Origin: Chelativorans sp. ZYF759 | GTDB taxonomy: Bacteria; Pseudomonadota; Alphaproteobacteria; Rhizobiales; Rhizobiaceae | Length of the DNA stretch: 57,682 nt | Assembly (NCBI RefSeq): GCF_012911015.1 | Contig: NZ_WVVV01000014.1 | Location: forward strand, 43,671-101,352 | Reading direction: 5' to 3' | Part shown: piece after piece, positions 1-8,816 of the stretch | Layout of the letters: each line of letters begins with the position of its first letter | Position numbering within the stretch: position 1 is the stretch's first letter | Notes under the pieces: generated by a model | What the model was told of the DNA's origin: nothing | The model's input: the letters and a program-made list of their open reading frames with translations, nothing else | Databases searched by the model: none | Translations under genes and position numbers: made by a program

Positions 1-388
1 GGGGTATCTAATCTATCTTGGCATCAAGGTGTTCTTCGATCGCGAGGTCCCTGGGGTAGAAGGCGGCCCTTCGGCAGCGTCTGGCTTCACACTGGCCAGG
101 CGGGAATTCGTCGTCGCCATGAGCAATCCGAAAGCAGTGCTTCTCTTCACCGCGTTTGTTCCCCAGTTCATTCATCCCGAATACGGCTCATCGTTCGGAC
201 TTCAACTGGCGATGCTTGGCACGCTCTACATTGCGATCGAATTCCTGGCGGCCATTGTCTGGGCCGTTTCGGGGGCATTCCTGCGTACGTTGCAACCTTC
301 AGTGCGCAATATGATCCTGATGAACAAGCTCACCGGAACCTTGATGCTGAGCGCCGCGGCGATGCTTGCGACGGCTAAAAGAACCTAG
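1..388 (+). CDS. LysE/RhtB family amino-acid exporter, C-terminal part
   Basis: The reading frame is open from base 2, so the start lies upstream of the window; 128 codons are visible before the TAG. The visible part has the LysE/RhtB features: an alternation of hydrophobic helices, the segment FVVAMSNPKAVLLFTAFVPQ with the conserved N-P-K-A turn after a membrane helix, and a final helix near LMLSAAAMLAT. The family exports amino acids or homoserine lactones through the inner membrane; the substrate cannot be read from this fragment. A GTG at 29 is in frame but is internal, because the codons before it (GYLIYLGIK) also fit the family. Confidence 0.85.
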   Translation, partial: GYLIYLGIKVFFDREVPGVEGGPSAASGFTLARREFVVAMSNPKAVLLFTAFVPQFIHPEYGSSFGLQLAMLGTLYIAIEFLAAIVWAVSGAFLRTLQPSVRNMILMNKLTGTLMLSAAAMLATAKRT

Positions 389-544
389 CATGACGTCAAC
401 CCGAAACGGGTTGAGCCTACCTAGCGTGCGCGCGCGACTTCCCCGCCAGTTCCGGCAGCCGTCACATGGCCGACCGGGTTGACCTCACACACGCCCTACC
501 GCAGAAAATGGGTTCGAGAAAAAGGCCCCAGGGACGGAGTTTCC

Positions 545-973
545 ATGACGACCGAATATGACAGCGGCAACATCTTCGCCAAGATCGTGCGCGGGGAGTT
601 GCCCTGCCACAAGTTCTACGAGGACGAGGCGACCTTCGCCTTCATGGACATCATGCCGCGCGGCGACGGGCATGCGCTGGTCATCCCGAAAGAGCCGGCG
701 CGCAATGTGCTCGACGTCGAGGCCGACAGCCTGGCGGCCGTCATGCGCACGGTGCAGAAGGTGGCCAGGGCCTCGATGAAGGCTTTTGGCGCCGATGGGG
801 TCACGGTGCAGCAGTTCAACGAGCCGGCGGGCGGCCAGGTGGTCTTCCATCTGCATTTCCACATCATCCCGCGCTTCGACGGCGTCGGGCTGAAGCCGCA
901 TACGGGCGAGATGGAGAAGCCCGAGGTCCTCGCCGCCAACGCCGAGAAACTGCGCGCGGCTCTGGCCGGCTAG
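545..973 (+). CDS. HIT family hydrolase (histidine triad)
   Basis: A 142-residue HIT protein, full length for the family. It contains NIFAKIVRGELPCHKFYED at the N terminus, typical of bacterial Hint-like proteins, and the triad HLHFHII (H-x-H-x-H) near residue 100, whose histidines act on nucleoside phosphoramidates or similar nucleotide conjugates. I chose ATG 545 because the family homology begins there; an in-frame start at 479 would add an Arg-rich extension with no family resemblance. Cytosolic. Its TAG and the stop of the convergent azlD-like gene share the palindrome CTAG (970-973), so the two genes overlap tail to tail. Confidence 0.93.
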   Translation: MTTEYDSGNIFAKIVRGELPCHKFYEDEATFAFMDIMPRGDGHALVIPKEPARNVLDVEADSLAAVMRTVQKVARASMKAFGADGVTVQQFNEPAGGQVVFHLHFHIIPRFDGVGLKPHTGEMEKPEVLAANAEKLRAALAG

Positions 974-1317
974 AGCAGAAAGATGCCGGCAAGAAGTACG
1001 GCCTCGGCGACCACGATGCTGAGCAGCACGGATCGGCCGAGCACGAGATACGCACCGAAGCCGGAAAGCGCGGCACCGACTCGAAGCGCTGCCGGCGTGT
1101 CGGCAAGCGCGCCGGAGGGAAACACGATCAGATTGGCGATGACGGCAGCGACGAGCGCTGTCGCCACGCACCGCACCAGCACGAGGATGTCGGAATCCTC
1201 GGCGATGCCGCCGGCCAGAAATACGCCAAGGAACCGCCAGATGTCGGTCGCCAATGCACCGCCGATCAGGATGAAGAGATAGGGCCACCACCAGGCATCG
1301 ATCGCTTCGAATGTCAT
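970..1317 (-). CDS. AzlD family branched-chain amino-acid transport subunit
   Basis: A 115-residue protein with four hydrophobic segments, the size and shape of AzlD, the small partner of AzlC in branched-chain amino-acid export. It starts with MTFEAIDAWWWPYLFILIGG and ends LSIVVAEAVLLAGIFLL. Its ATG overlaps the azlC stop by four bases (1314-1317), which indicates translational coupling of the pair. The longer reading frame extending to 1950 in this frame is only the shadow of azlC. Substrate is inferred from the family, not shown by the sequence. Confidence 0.85.
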   Translation of the reverse strand: MTFEAIDAWWWPYLFILIGGALATDIWRFLGVFLAGGIAEDSDILVLVRCVATALVAAVIANLIVFPSGALADTPAALRVGAALSGFGAYLVLGRSVLLSIVVAEAVLLAGIFLL

Positions 1318-2069
1318 GCGGTTCTCCGCGACCAGACATGCCAGCCATAGGCGGCGAGGCCCGCAATGGCGCCGGTGGCCAGAAGGCTGGCGCCGGGTGC
1401 GAAGAGATGAACGATCGGACCGAGTACGAGGCCTAGCGCCATGGCGACATTGCCCGCCTTCTCGCGCGCCGATCCCCAGAGCGAGGTCAGGAAGTAGATC
1501 GGCGTGATCAGAAGAAGCGCGGCGGAAGCGGCCGGCGGCAGGTCGCGGGCGACAAGATAGACCGCCGTGACCACGCACATGTTGATAAAGACCAGCGTCG
1601 AGCCAAGCCCGCCATAATAGGCGGTGCGGCGCGCCCGCGGGACGTTGCGTATTGTCTCCAGCGCCAGCACCCAGGAGGTGACGGCCACAAAATGGGACAG
1701 AAGATACAGCACCCAGAGGCGTGTCCTGGGCGTGCGCATTTCCGGCACCAGGGCGACCACCATCGGGGTCAGCCGCACCGCCGATAGTGCCACGGCGAAA
1801 GCGGCAGCCAACAGACCGTTGCCGGCCATGATCGCACCGACCAGAACCACCTTCGAAGGCAAGGCCCAGACGACGGCGGTCATGAAGACAGCCTGGCTCA
1901 TGGTGACGCCTGCTTCCAGCGCCAGCGCCGCGAAGCCCACGAAGCTGCATGCGAGAATGAAGGCCGGCAACGAGATGGCGGCCACGGCACCGCGAAGGAA
2001 CCAGCGAAAATTGCCGAGATTGTCTGTTTCTGGCGCGGGCAGCGGGCCGGCGGGGCGTTCTGAAGTCAT
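1314..2069 (-). CDS. AzlC family branched-chain amino-acid permease
   Basis: A 251-residue polytopic inner-membrane protein of the AzlC family. Visible features are a hydrophilic N terminus of about 25 residues, then a family-like block (ACSFVGFAALALEAGVTMSQ, residues about 40-60), an LTPMVVALVPEMR segment, and further helices. AzlC proteins pair with AzlD to export branched-chain amino acids or related analogues. It is first in a two-gene operon with the AzlD gene, which overlaps its stop codon by four bases. No adjacent Lrp-type regulator is seen. Confidence 0.88.
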   Translation of the reverse strand: MTSERPAGPLPAPETDNLGNFRWFLRGAVAAISLPAFILACSFVGFAALALEAGVTMSQAVFMTAVVWALPSKVVLVGAIMAGNGLLAAAFAVALSAVRLTPMVVALVPEMRTPRTRLWVLYLLSHFVAVTSWVLALETIRNVPRARRTAYYGGLGSTLVFINMCVVTAVYLVARDLPPAASAALLLITPIYFLTSLWGSAREKAGNVAMALGLVLGPIVHLFAPGASLLATGAIAGLAAYGWHVWSRRTA

Positions 2070-2118
2070 GTCACCCGCCGCATAGCACGGCAGGAGCCGT
2101 CATGCGACGCATGAAAAG

Positions 2119-2148
2119 TCATGCCGGGCATGCAACTGCCCGGCATGA
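2119..2148 (-). terminator. Probable intrinsic terminator of clpA
   Basis: A 12-bp perfect inverted repeat (2119-2130 and 2137-2148, six-base loop) lies a few bases past the clpA stop. On the minus strand it is followed by a short T-rich run (CTTTT), so it reads as a moderate terminator for the clpS-clpA unit. The azlC start is on the far side, about 50 bases away. Confidence 0.6.
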
Positions 2149-2154
2149 TCTCAA

Positions 2155-4632
2155 TCAGCCCTTGCGGGGCAGTTGCGGCACGATCGAGCGCTTCTGCGCC
2201 TCGCCAGAACCCCGCGTCGACTTCGCCTTGGCTGGAGCCGCCGGCTTCTTGGCCGCCGGCTTCTTGCGCGGCTTGCGGGCAACGGGCTTCTCCGGCTCTT
2301 CCTTCTTCGGCTTGACCGGCAGTTCGTCGGCCAACGCCTCGAGCTTCAAGCCGGTCTCGCCGGTTTCCTTCGTCTCGACCAGGATGCGGACGGTGCCGCC
2401 CTTGCGCAGCTTGCCGAAGAGCACCTCGTCAGCCAGCGGCTTCTTGATGTGCTCCTGGATGACGCGACCCAGCGGACGCGCGCCCATACGCTCGTCATAA
2501 CCCTTGTCGGCGAGCCATTCGACCGCCTCGTCGGTGAGCGCGAAGGTGACGCCGCGTTCCGCGAGCTGGGCCTCGAGCTGCATGACGAATTTCTGCACCA
2601 CCTGGTGGATCACCGGCACCGGCAGGCCACCGAAGGGGATGATCGCATCGAGGCGGTTGCGGAACTCCGGCGAGAAGAGACGGTTGATGGCCTCCATGTC
2701 GTCGGTGTCGCGCTTCGACGAGCCGAAGCCGATGGCCGGCTTGGCCAGATCGGCGGCACCCGCATTGGTGGTCATGATGATGACCACGTTGCGGAAGTCG
2801 ATCCGCTTGCCGTTGTGATCGGTCAGCTTGCCGTGATCCATGACCTGCAGAAGGATGTTGAACAGATCGGGATGCGCCTTCTCGATCTCGTCAAGCAGCA
2901 GCACGGAATGCGGATGCTGGTCGATACCGTCGGTCAGCAATCCGCCCTGGTCGAAGCCGACATAGCCGGGTGGCGCGCCGATGAGCCGCGAGACGGTGTG
3001 GCGTTCCATGTATTCCGACATGTCGAAGCGCAGCAGTTCGACGCCAAGCGAGGCAGCCAGCTGCTTGGCGACTTCGGTCTTGCCGACGCCGGTCGGGCCC
3101 GAGAACAGATACGAGCCGATCGGCTTCTCCGGTTCACGCAGGCCGGCGCGTGCCAGCTTGATCGACGAAGCAAGTGCCTCAATGGCGGTATCCTGCCCAT
3201 AGACCACCCGCTTGAGTTCAGCCTCCAGGTTGACGAGCACCTTCTCGTCATCGGCGGAGACCGTCTTGGGCGGGATACGCGCCATGGTGGCGATCGTGTT
3301 CTCGATCTCCCTGACGCTGATCGTCTTGCGCCGGCGCGATTCGGGCAGCAGCATCTGCGATGCGCCCGTCTCGTCGATCACGTCGATCGCCTTGTCGGGC
3401 AGCTTGCGGTCGTTGATGTAGCGCGAGGACAGTTCCACGGCCGCCTTGATGGCGTCGTTGGTGTATTTGACCTTGTGGAAGCTCTCGAAATAGGGCTTCA
3501 GCCCCTTCATAATCTCGATGGCGTCCTCCACGGTCGGTTCGTTGACGTCGATCTTCTGAAAGCGACGCACCAGGGCTCGGTCCTTCTCGAAGAACTGGCG
3601 GAACTCCTTATAGGTCGTCGAGCCGATGCAGCGGATGGCGCCCGAGGAGAGCGCGGGCTTCAGGAGGTTCGAAGCGTCCATCGCGCCGCCGGACGTGGCG
3701 CCTGCACCGATGACGGTGTGGATCTCGTCGATGAAGAGAACCGCGCCGGGAAAATCCTCGAGCTCCTTGACGACCTGCTTCAACCGCTCCTCGAAATCGC
3801 CGCGGTAGCGGGTGCCGGCCAGAAGCGTGCCCATGTCGAGGGCGAAGATGGTGGCATCTTCCAGGACTTCCGGCACATCGCCGTCGACGATGCGCTTGGC
3901 GAGGCCTTCGGCAATCGCCGTCTTGCCAACGCCCGGATCACCCACATAGAGCGGGTTGTTCTTGGAGCGACGGCACAGGACCTGAATCGTGCGGTTGATC
4001 TCGCTCTCGCGGCCGATGAGAGGGTCGATCTTGCCGGCCCGCGCCTTGAGGTTGAGGTTGACGCAATAAGCCGTCAGCGCGTCCTGCTGCTGCTGCTTCT
4101 TCTTGCCACCGCCCTCCTCTGCCTCGTTGCCGGCCTGGGGGGCGCCGCCGTCTTCCTCCGCGCCACGCGGGGAGCGGGCGTCCGTGGCGCCCGGGCGCTT
4201 GGCTATGCCGTGGCTGATGTAGTTGACGGCGTCGTAACGCGTCATCTGCTGTTCCTGAAGGAAATAGGCGGCATGGCTCTCGCGCTCGGCGAAAATCGCG
4301 ACGAGAACGTTGGCGCCTGAGACTTCCTCGCGGCCGGAAGACTGGACATGGATGACGGCACGCTGGATCACGCGCTGGAAGCCAGCGGTGGGCTTTGAAT
4401 CCTCGTCATAACCGGTGACCAGATTGTCGAGCTCGGTATCGATGTAGCCGAGCACGGTCTGCCGGAGTTCGTCGATATTTACGTTGCAGGCGCGCATGAC
4501 GGCAGCCGCGTCCTGATCATCGATCAGCGCGAGCAGCAGATGTTCCAGCGTGGCGTATTCATGCCGACGCTCATTTGCATGGGTCAGCGCCTGATGGAGC
4601 GCCCTTTCGAGACCTGGCGAGAATGCCGGCAT
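2155..4632 (-). CDS. clpA: ATP-dependent Clp protease ATP-binding subunit ClpA
   Basis: ClpA is the double-AAA+ unfoldase that threads substrates into ClpP and takes N-degron substrates from ClpS. The 825 residues show the Clp N domain (about 1-145), a charged linker with a KKKQQQQ stretch, a first Walker [10 protein letters not shown] with Walker B VLFIDEIH, and a second Walker [10 protein letters not shown] with Walker [10 protein letters not shown]. The ClpP-docking loop is present as KPAIGFG. The protein is longer than the E. coli form (758) mostly because of the linker and a basic Lys/Pro/Ala-rich tail of about 60 residues. It lies 10 bases after clpS, with an AGGAAA ribosome site in that gap, so the two are co-transcribed. 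Confidence 0.98.
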   Translation of the reverse strand: MPAFSPGLERALHQALTHANERRHEYATLEHLLLALIDDQDAAAVMRACNVNIDELRQTVLGYIDTELDNLVTGYDEDSKPTAGFQRVIQRAVIHVQSSGREEVSGANVLVAIFAERESHAAYFLQEQQMTRYDAVNYISHGIAKRPGATDARSPRGAEEDGGAPQAGNEAEEGGGKKKQQQQDALTAYCVNLNLKARAGKIDPLIGRESEINRTIQVLCRRSKNNPLYVGDPGVGKTAIAEGLAKRIVDGDVPEVLEDATIFALDMGTLLAGTRYRGDFEERLKQVVKELEDFPGAVLFIDEIHTVIGAGATSGGAMDASNLLKPALSSGAIRCIGSTTYKEFRQFFEKDRALVRRFQKIDVNEPTVEDAIEIMKGLKPYFESFHKVKYTNDAIKAAVELSSRYINDRKLPDKAIDVIDETGASQMLLPESRRRKTISVREIENTIATMARIPPKTVSADDEKVLVNLEAELKRVVYGQDTAIEALASSIKLARAGLREPEKPIGSYLFSGPTGVGKTEVAKQLAASLGVELLRFDMSEYMERHTVSRLIGAPPGYVGFDQGGLLTDGIDQHPHSVLLLDEIEKAHPDLFNILLQVMDHGKLTDHNGKRIDFRNVVIIMTTNAGAADLAKPAIGFGSSKRDTDDMEAINRLFSPEFRNRLDAIIPFGGLPVPVIHQVVQKFVMQLEAQLAERGVTFALTDEAVEWLADKGYDERMGARPLGRVIQEHIKKPLADEVLFGKLRKGGTVRILVETKETGETGLKLEALADELPVKPKKEEPEKPVARKPRKKPAAKKPAAPAKAKSTRGSGEAQKRSIVPQLPRKG

Positions 4633-4642
4633 TAGAGTTTCC

Positions 4643-4993
4643 TCATTTCTTTTCCATCACGCATTGGAGCGGATGCTGGTGCTGGCGCGCGAAATCCATG
4701 ACCTGGGTAACCTTGGTCTCCGCAACCTCGAATGTATAGACCCCGCATTCGCCCACACCGTGATTGTGAACGTGCAGCATGATGCGCGTGGCCTCGTCCC
4801 GGTTCTTCTGAAAGAACCGTTCCAGCACGTGGATGACGAATTCCATCGGGGTGTAGTCGTCGTTGAGAAGCAGCACGCGATATAGGCTGGGCTTCTTTGT
4901 CTTGGTACGTGTCCGGGTGATCACCGCCGTGCCGCGACCACCGCCGCGACCATTGTCGTCCCCGCCTTGCATTATCGGCCTGTTCCCCGCCAT
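4643..4993 (-). CDS. clpS: ATP-dependent Clp protease adaptor ClpS
   Basis: ClpS recognises N-terminal destabilising residues and hands those proteins to ClpA. The core [20 protein letters not shown], the following FF, and the conserved HVHNHG and [11 protein letters not shown] blocks are all present. I chose the ATG at 4993, giving 116 residues, near the family's usual length. The frame stays open to 5203, but those residues look unlike ClpS; ATG 4972 is the other reasonable start and no start has a strong ribosome site. A Gly/Arg-rich flexible N terminus precedes the fold, as expected for the extension that engages ClpA. Next gene is clpA, 10 bases on. Confidence 0.96.
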   Translation of the reverse strand: MAGNRPIMQGGDDNGRGGGRGTAVITRTRTKTKKPSLYRVLLLNDDYTPMEFVIHVLERFFQKNRDEATRIMLHVHNHGVGECGVYTFEVAETKVTQVMDFARQHQHPLQCVMEKK

Positions 4994-5163
4994 GATTATG
5001 GGTCGCTCGTTCCAATCTGCTGGCTTCTCGAAGCGTTGATCGAACACTGCATGTAGGCATCCGTCGTTCGATTTTAAGCCCTTCATTCGTGCTGACAATA
5101 TGGTCACCCGTTCAATCACGTCGAAATTGAACGACGAGGAGCAGGCGCGCACCCGCGGGACGC

Positions 5164-5195
5164 AAAAAAGCCCGGTCGCCGTCGGGCGCCCGGGC
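5164..5195 (-). terminator. Intrinsic terminator after the phasin gene
   Basis: On the minus strand a GC-rich hairpin (outer arms 5170-5175 and 5190-5195, with an inner palindromic part) is followed directly by six T residues (A-run 5164-5169 on the plus strand). It lies about 30 bases past the phasin stop, so it separates the phasin from clpS. Confidence 0.85.
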
Positions 5196-5227
5196 CATCT
5201 CATTCGAACCGCGTGAAGTCGATCGCC

Positions 5228-5557
5228 TTACTTGGCCTTGGCGATGACGCCCTCGAACGGCTTGTAGATTTCCTTCGCCATGTCGGCGTAGAGCTCGCTC
5301 ATGCGGGTAGCTTGCGCCACGAAGCCCTCATAAGCCGTCTTGGCATGCGCCGCCTGGACTTCCATGACCGTCTCGGGCGTCTTGGCCGAAAGCATCTTCT
5401 CCATCACGGAGGATTGGGCCGCGAACGACTTCTTCGAATAATCGGCAGCTTCGGAAGCGATCGTCTGCATGCTGCTGGTCATGGCGGCGAAGCTCTGGAG
5501 GCTCGTGTCGACAAATTCCTTGCCGAGCTTGCCTGCCTGTTCGAAGTTCTGTTCCAT
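5228..5557 (-). CDS. Phasin family protein
   Basis: A 109-residue, mostly helical, Ala-rich protein of the phasin_2 type, seen in rhizobia. Phasins coat polyhydroxyalkanoate granules. The sequence shows amphipathic heptad-like stretches (QSFAAMTSSMQTIASEAADY, and AKTPETVMEVQAAHAKTAYE, a common phasin block). ATG 5557 is preferred over the upstream in-frame start because AAGAGG precedes it and the upstream residues are Arg-rich and unlike a phasin. No PHA synthase or depolymerase gene is nearby. It has its own terminator, so it is probably a single-gene unit. Confidence 0.88.
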   Translation of the reverse strand: MEQNFEQAGKLGKEFVDTSLQSFAAMTSSMQTIASEAADYSKKSFAAQSSVMEKMLSAKTPETVMEVQAAHAKTAYEGFVAQATRMSELYADMAKEIYKPFEGVIAKAK

Positions 5558-5790
5558 CGAGAGACCTCTTGAAAAAATTGCGTTGTGCGCTGCAGCGAAC
5601 CTATACCGCATTGCACTCATTCGCAACCTCCCCCGTCCGCGCCGCCGCGATCGCGCGGAGTCGAGCGAATTCGTCAACCTTCCGATTACCATAAACGGAT
5701 TGGTAACGACCCGCCCCTAGGGTGACGGGAGGGGCGGTCCTTCAAGAAACCGCCGGTCTCGAACCAATAAGACCAATAGTAGGTGTAGCC
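5558..5790. promoter_or_regulatory. Divergent promoter region, phasin / D,D-carboxypeptidase
   Basis: These 233 bases separate two divergently read genes, so both promoters should lie here. A TATAGG-like hexamer upstream of the phasin on the minus strand is a possible -10, and a T/A-richer patch lies at 5680-5705. I cannot assign either promoter precisely. A GC-rich block at 5715-5755 could fold into a leader hairpin for the carboxypeptidase transcript. Confidence 0.4.
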
Positions 5791-7260
5791 ATGCGTCGGA
5801 CGTCGGCCTTTTTTGCCGTGCAGAAGCCCTTTCGCCAGAAGTCCCTCGTCACTCTAGTCATTGCGCTCATGTTGGCGTTCTCATTGGCCGGTACAGCATC
5901 GGCCAATCCGCGCTACGCAGCCTATGTGCTGGATACGAATACCGGACAGGTCCTCTTCTCGCGCAACGCGGACGCTCAGCGCTTTCCCGCGTCGCTGACG
6001 AAGGTCATGACGATCTATCTGCTGTTCGAGGCGATGGAGACGGGCCGCATCAGCAAGAGCACGCCCATTCCAATGTCGCGAAATGCGGCTGCAGAGCCAC
6101 CGACCAAGCTCGGCATCCGGCCCGGCTCGACGATCACGGTGGACAATGCAATCAAGGCGCTCGTGACGCGTTCGGCAAACGACGTGGCTACGGCCGTCGG
6201 CGAGTTTCTCGGCGGATCCGAAGCCAATTTCGCCCGCATGATGACGGCCAAGGCCCGCCAACTCGGAATGAACTCGACCACCTTCCAGAACGCGCACGGC
6301 CTGCCCAACAACCGGCAGGTGACGACGGCGCGCGACATGGCTATCCTCGGTCTGGCGGTGCGCGAGCACTTTCCCGACCTCTATCCGTATTTCAGCACGC
6401 GCCAGTTCAATTTCGCCGGCCAGACCATTGGCAATCACAATCGCCTCCTGGGCCGCGTGACCGGCGTCGACGGCATCAAGACCGGCTTCATCCGTGCCTC
6501 CGGCTTCAACCTCGTGACCTCGGTTCGTACCGGCGGACGCAGCATCGTGGCCGTCGTCATGGGAGGGCAGTCCGGGGCCAGTCGCGACAACCACATGGCC
6601 GCCCTCATCCAGGAGCATCTGCCGCGCGCCTCCACCAATCGGCCGAGCCAGCCGCTGGTCGCCCGTGGCACGCCGCTGACCTCGTCGGTCAACGTCGTTT
6701 CGGTGATGCCGGAGCGCATGGCCGTTCCGCAGTTCCGCCCCCGGCAGGCTGCCGTGGCGGCCGCCTACGCACCCGAGCAGTCCGCACCCCGTCCCGTCGT
6801 CGCGGCGGCGGCACCCGTGGTGGCATCGGCGGCTCCCGCGCAGCGTCCCGCGGAAGGCGCGTCCGCCGCCAGCACCCAGACGGCCTATGCCGCGCCGTCA
6901 GCCAATCGCTTTGCGCCGCCCATGCCCGTCGGCAATCCGGTGCGCGAGCAGGCCTCCGCGGCAGCAGCCAATCCCGGCGTCGACACCATGACTACGAACT
7001 CGACCCGCCCGACGGGGGGCTGGGCCGTCCAGGTGGGTTCGCTCGGAAGCGAGCAGGAGGCGCAGGCCTTCCTGATGCGAATCGCCAAGGAGGCCGGCGG
7101 CATCCTCAGCAACGCGTCGGGATTCACCGAGCCCTTTACCCGTAACGGGACCAACTACGTGCGCGCCAGGTTCGGCGGTTTCCAGTCGAGCAAGGAAGCA
7201 TGGGACGCCTGCAACGCGCTGAAAGGCAAGCGAGTGGATTGTTTCGCGGCGGAGCTGTGA
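5791..7260 (+). CDS. D-alanyl-D-alanine carboxypeptidase with SPOR domain
   Basis: A 489-residue penicillin-binding protein of the DacA/S11 family, removing the terminal D-Ala of peptidoglycan stem peptides in the periplasm. A signal peptide covers about residues 1-38, with a hydrophobic run ending SLAGTASA. The three active-site motifs are in order: SLTK at 68-71, SAN at 128-130 and KTG at 230-232. An Ala/Pro-rich linker (about 310-400) leads to a C-terminal SPOR domain (about 408-489, GGWAVQVGSLGSEQEAQAFL), which binds denuded septal glycan. Unlike E. coli DacA, the C-terminal SPOR replaces the amphipathic anchor. ATG 5791 is chosen because an AGTAGG site precedes it and the signal peptide begins there. 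Confidence 0.95.
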   Translation: MRRTSAFFAVQKPFRQKSLVTLVIALMLAFSLAGTASANPRYAAYVLDTNTGQVLFSRNADAQRFPASLTKVMTIYLLFEAMETGRISKSTPIPMSRNAAAEPPTKLGIRPGSTITVDNAIKALVTRSANDVATAVGEFLGGSEANFARMMTAKARQLGMNSTTFQNAHGLPNNRQVTTARDMAILGLAVREHFPDLYPYFSTRQFNFAGQTIGNHNRLLGRVTGVDGIKTGFIRASGFNLVTSVRTGGRSIVAVVMGGQSGASRDNHMAALIQEHLPRASTNRPSQPLVARGTPLTSSVNVVSVMPERMAVPQFRPRQAAVAAAYAPEQSAPRPVVAAAAPVVASAAPAQRPAEGASAASTQTAYAAPSANRFAPPMPVGNPVREQASAAAANPGVDTMTTNSTRPTGGWAVQVGSLGSEQEAQAFLMRIAKEAGGILSNASGFTEPFTRNGTNYVRARFGGFQSSKEAWDACNALKGKRVDCFAAEL

Positions 7261-7304
7261 GGTTCCGTCTGCCCCTCCGGGTGAGTAATCGAGTCGAAGG
7301 AGAG

Positions 7305-8000
7305 TTATCGTTGACCGGACAGCAGAACGTCCTTGGCCTCGTTGATGCGGGCCGCGAGAAAAGAGGACCCGCCGACGTCGGGATGAAGGCGCTGCATCAG
7401 GCGGCGATGGGCCTTGCGGATGTCGGCCGGTCCCGCCCCCGCTTCAAGACCAAGGATCTCGTAGGCCTCCTCCTTTGTCATGCTGCCAGAACGCGGCGTG
7501 CCGCCCTGCCTGTCGCCAGCATCCGCCTGCACGTGCTCGCGCCAGACGGGAAACCGGCCATCAAGATAGGTCTCTAGAAGGCGCAGGCTTTCCTCGTCCG
7601 AGGAGAGTTCGCGCGCCAGATCGAGAAGATCCGGCAAGTCCAGCTCGGCAAGGTTTCGACCCTCGAACGTCCCGGCAAGTATGGTCCCCGACAGATCACC
7701 GCTGTCGTGGTCGAGTTCCATCTCGAGAGCCGCCGTGCGGACATTCGAACGCGAACCCGGCGACTTGCGTGCCTGTCGACGCGAACGCGAGGAGCCATAC
7801 CAGGCGAGTGCGGCGGATATCATCATCGCACCGACCCCCACGCGACCGATCAGGATCAGTCCGAGCCCCAGCACGCCGACGATCAGCGGGCCAGCCAGAC
7901 GCAGGCTCGCGGCAAGGCGTGCGGCATCCGCCTTCAGCAGCAGATAGCCGGCCAGACCGATGACGAGCAGCAAAGCCGCCGCATACAGGATCGCCGTCAT
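7305..8000 (-). CDS. J-domain membrane protein
   Basis: A 231-residue protein with two hydrophobic segments at residues 1-25 and about 38-70, an intervening charged, Ser/Arg-rich stretch, and a C-terminal J domain (about 173-231) with the diagnostic HPD (LMQRLHPDVGG). It resembles the alphaproteobacterial TIM14/DjlC-like group, which recruits and stimulates DnaK at the membrane. There is no Gly/Phe region or zinc finger, so it is not a canonical DnaJ. The start overlaps the stop of the upstream VWA gene by four bases, so the two are probably translated in coupling. Confidence 0.88.
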   Translation of the reverse strand: MTAILYAAALLLVIGLAGYLLLKADAARLAASLRLAGPLIVGVLGLGLILIGRVGVGAMMISAALAWYGSSRSRRQARKSPGSRSNVRTAALEMELDHDSGDLSGTILAGTFEGRNLAELDLPDLLDLARELSSDEESLRLLETYLDGRFPVWREHVQADAGDRQGGTPRSGSMTKEEAYEILGLEAGAGPADIRKAHRRLMQRLHPDVGGSSFLAARINEAKDVLLSGQR

Positions 8001-8737
8001 TTGCCCTTGCCGCGGAGATTTTCAAGCAGCAGCCGGTCCGCCGCCCTGCCCCGAGCCTCAAGCGCCTTGAGGCCGCCGGTTGCATAGACGGCGATGGCCG
8101 AGAGCAGATTTGCGAGCGTAGCGGCCGCAGAGGCGTCGAAGCGGAACCAGGCCCCCTTGGAGAGGCGCGCAATCTCCTTGAAGGCGGATTCGGCGACCGG
8201 GTCCCTCCCCTCCTGAAAGACGAAGACGGGCACTCCCTTGAGGCCCAGATGCCCTGCCTTGTCGGCAAGCGAATCGACATCCTCCTCCATGGCGTCGCCG
8301 ATGAAGACCAAGGCGTTGACGCGCCCCCGGGCCGTTTCCTTCAGCGTATGTGAAAGCACCTTGCCGATCTGGGTATGGCCACCCCTGCAGTCGATGCGCG
8401 TCATGAGGGATTTGAGCGCGCCGGTGTCGGACACGAATTTCGACGCACGGCATTCGCCGAAGCCACGGAAATAGACGAGTTGGACGTTCAGGTTGCCTGA
8501 CTTGCCCACGGCGTCGAACATTTCGGCCTGCAGCGAGCAGGCCAGATCCCAAGTCGGCTGGCGGCTCATCGTTGCATCGAGCGCCAGCACGATACGGCCG
8601 CTGCCATCGCCGCCGACCCCACGGGCGCCGCCGACCGCACGGGCCTGTCGAATGAAATCCGCGATGGCGCCCGAGCCGCTGCGGGATTGCGGGGCTTTGG
8701 GCTTGGTGGGCGGGGCGGGTGTTTTCTTGTCACTCAT
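7997..8737 (-). CDS. VWA domain-containing protein
   Basis: A 246-residue cytosolic protein. After a Pro/Lys-rich N-terminal tail and a Gly-rich patch comes a von Willebrand A-like domain. The segment IVLALDATMSRQPTWD has the metal-binding D-x-S/T-x-S region in altered form (DATMS), TQIGKVL resembles the second ligand loop, and VFIGDAMEED the third acidic loop. No transmembrane segment or signal peptide is visible. It is followed by the J-domain gene with a 4-base overlap. ATG 8737 is used; a further in-frame start at 8788 exists. Neither start has a clear ribosome site. Confidence 0.8.
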   Translation of the reverse strand: MSDKKTPAPPTKPKAPQSRSGSGAIADFIRQARAVGGARGVGGDGSGRIVLALDATMSRQPTWDLACSLQAEMFDAVGKSGNLNVQLVYFRGFGECRASKFVSDTGALKSLMTRIDCRGGHTQIGKVLSHTLKETARGRVNALVFIGDAMEEDVDSLADKAGHLGLKGVPVFVFQEGRDPVAESAFKEIARLSKGAWFRFDASAAATLANLLSAIAVYATGGLKALEARGRAADRLLLENLRGKGK

Positions 8738-8816
8738 GGTGCAAGAAGGATGTGCCGCCACCGCGCCGCTTTCAAGTCCCCGCGACACTCCGCGTCACCG
8801 CAGGCGCCACTGCCGC

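Noticed and set aside
4078-4110. CTG-repeat-like tract in clpA as a possible microsatellite.
   Set aside because: It only encodes a short QQQQ/KKK segment in the ClpA linker; no phase-variation context or longer repeat is present.
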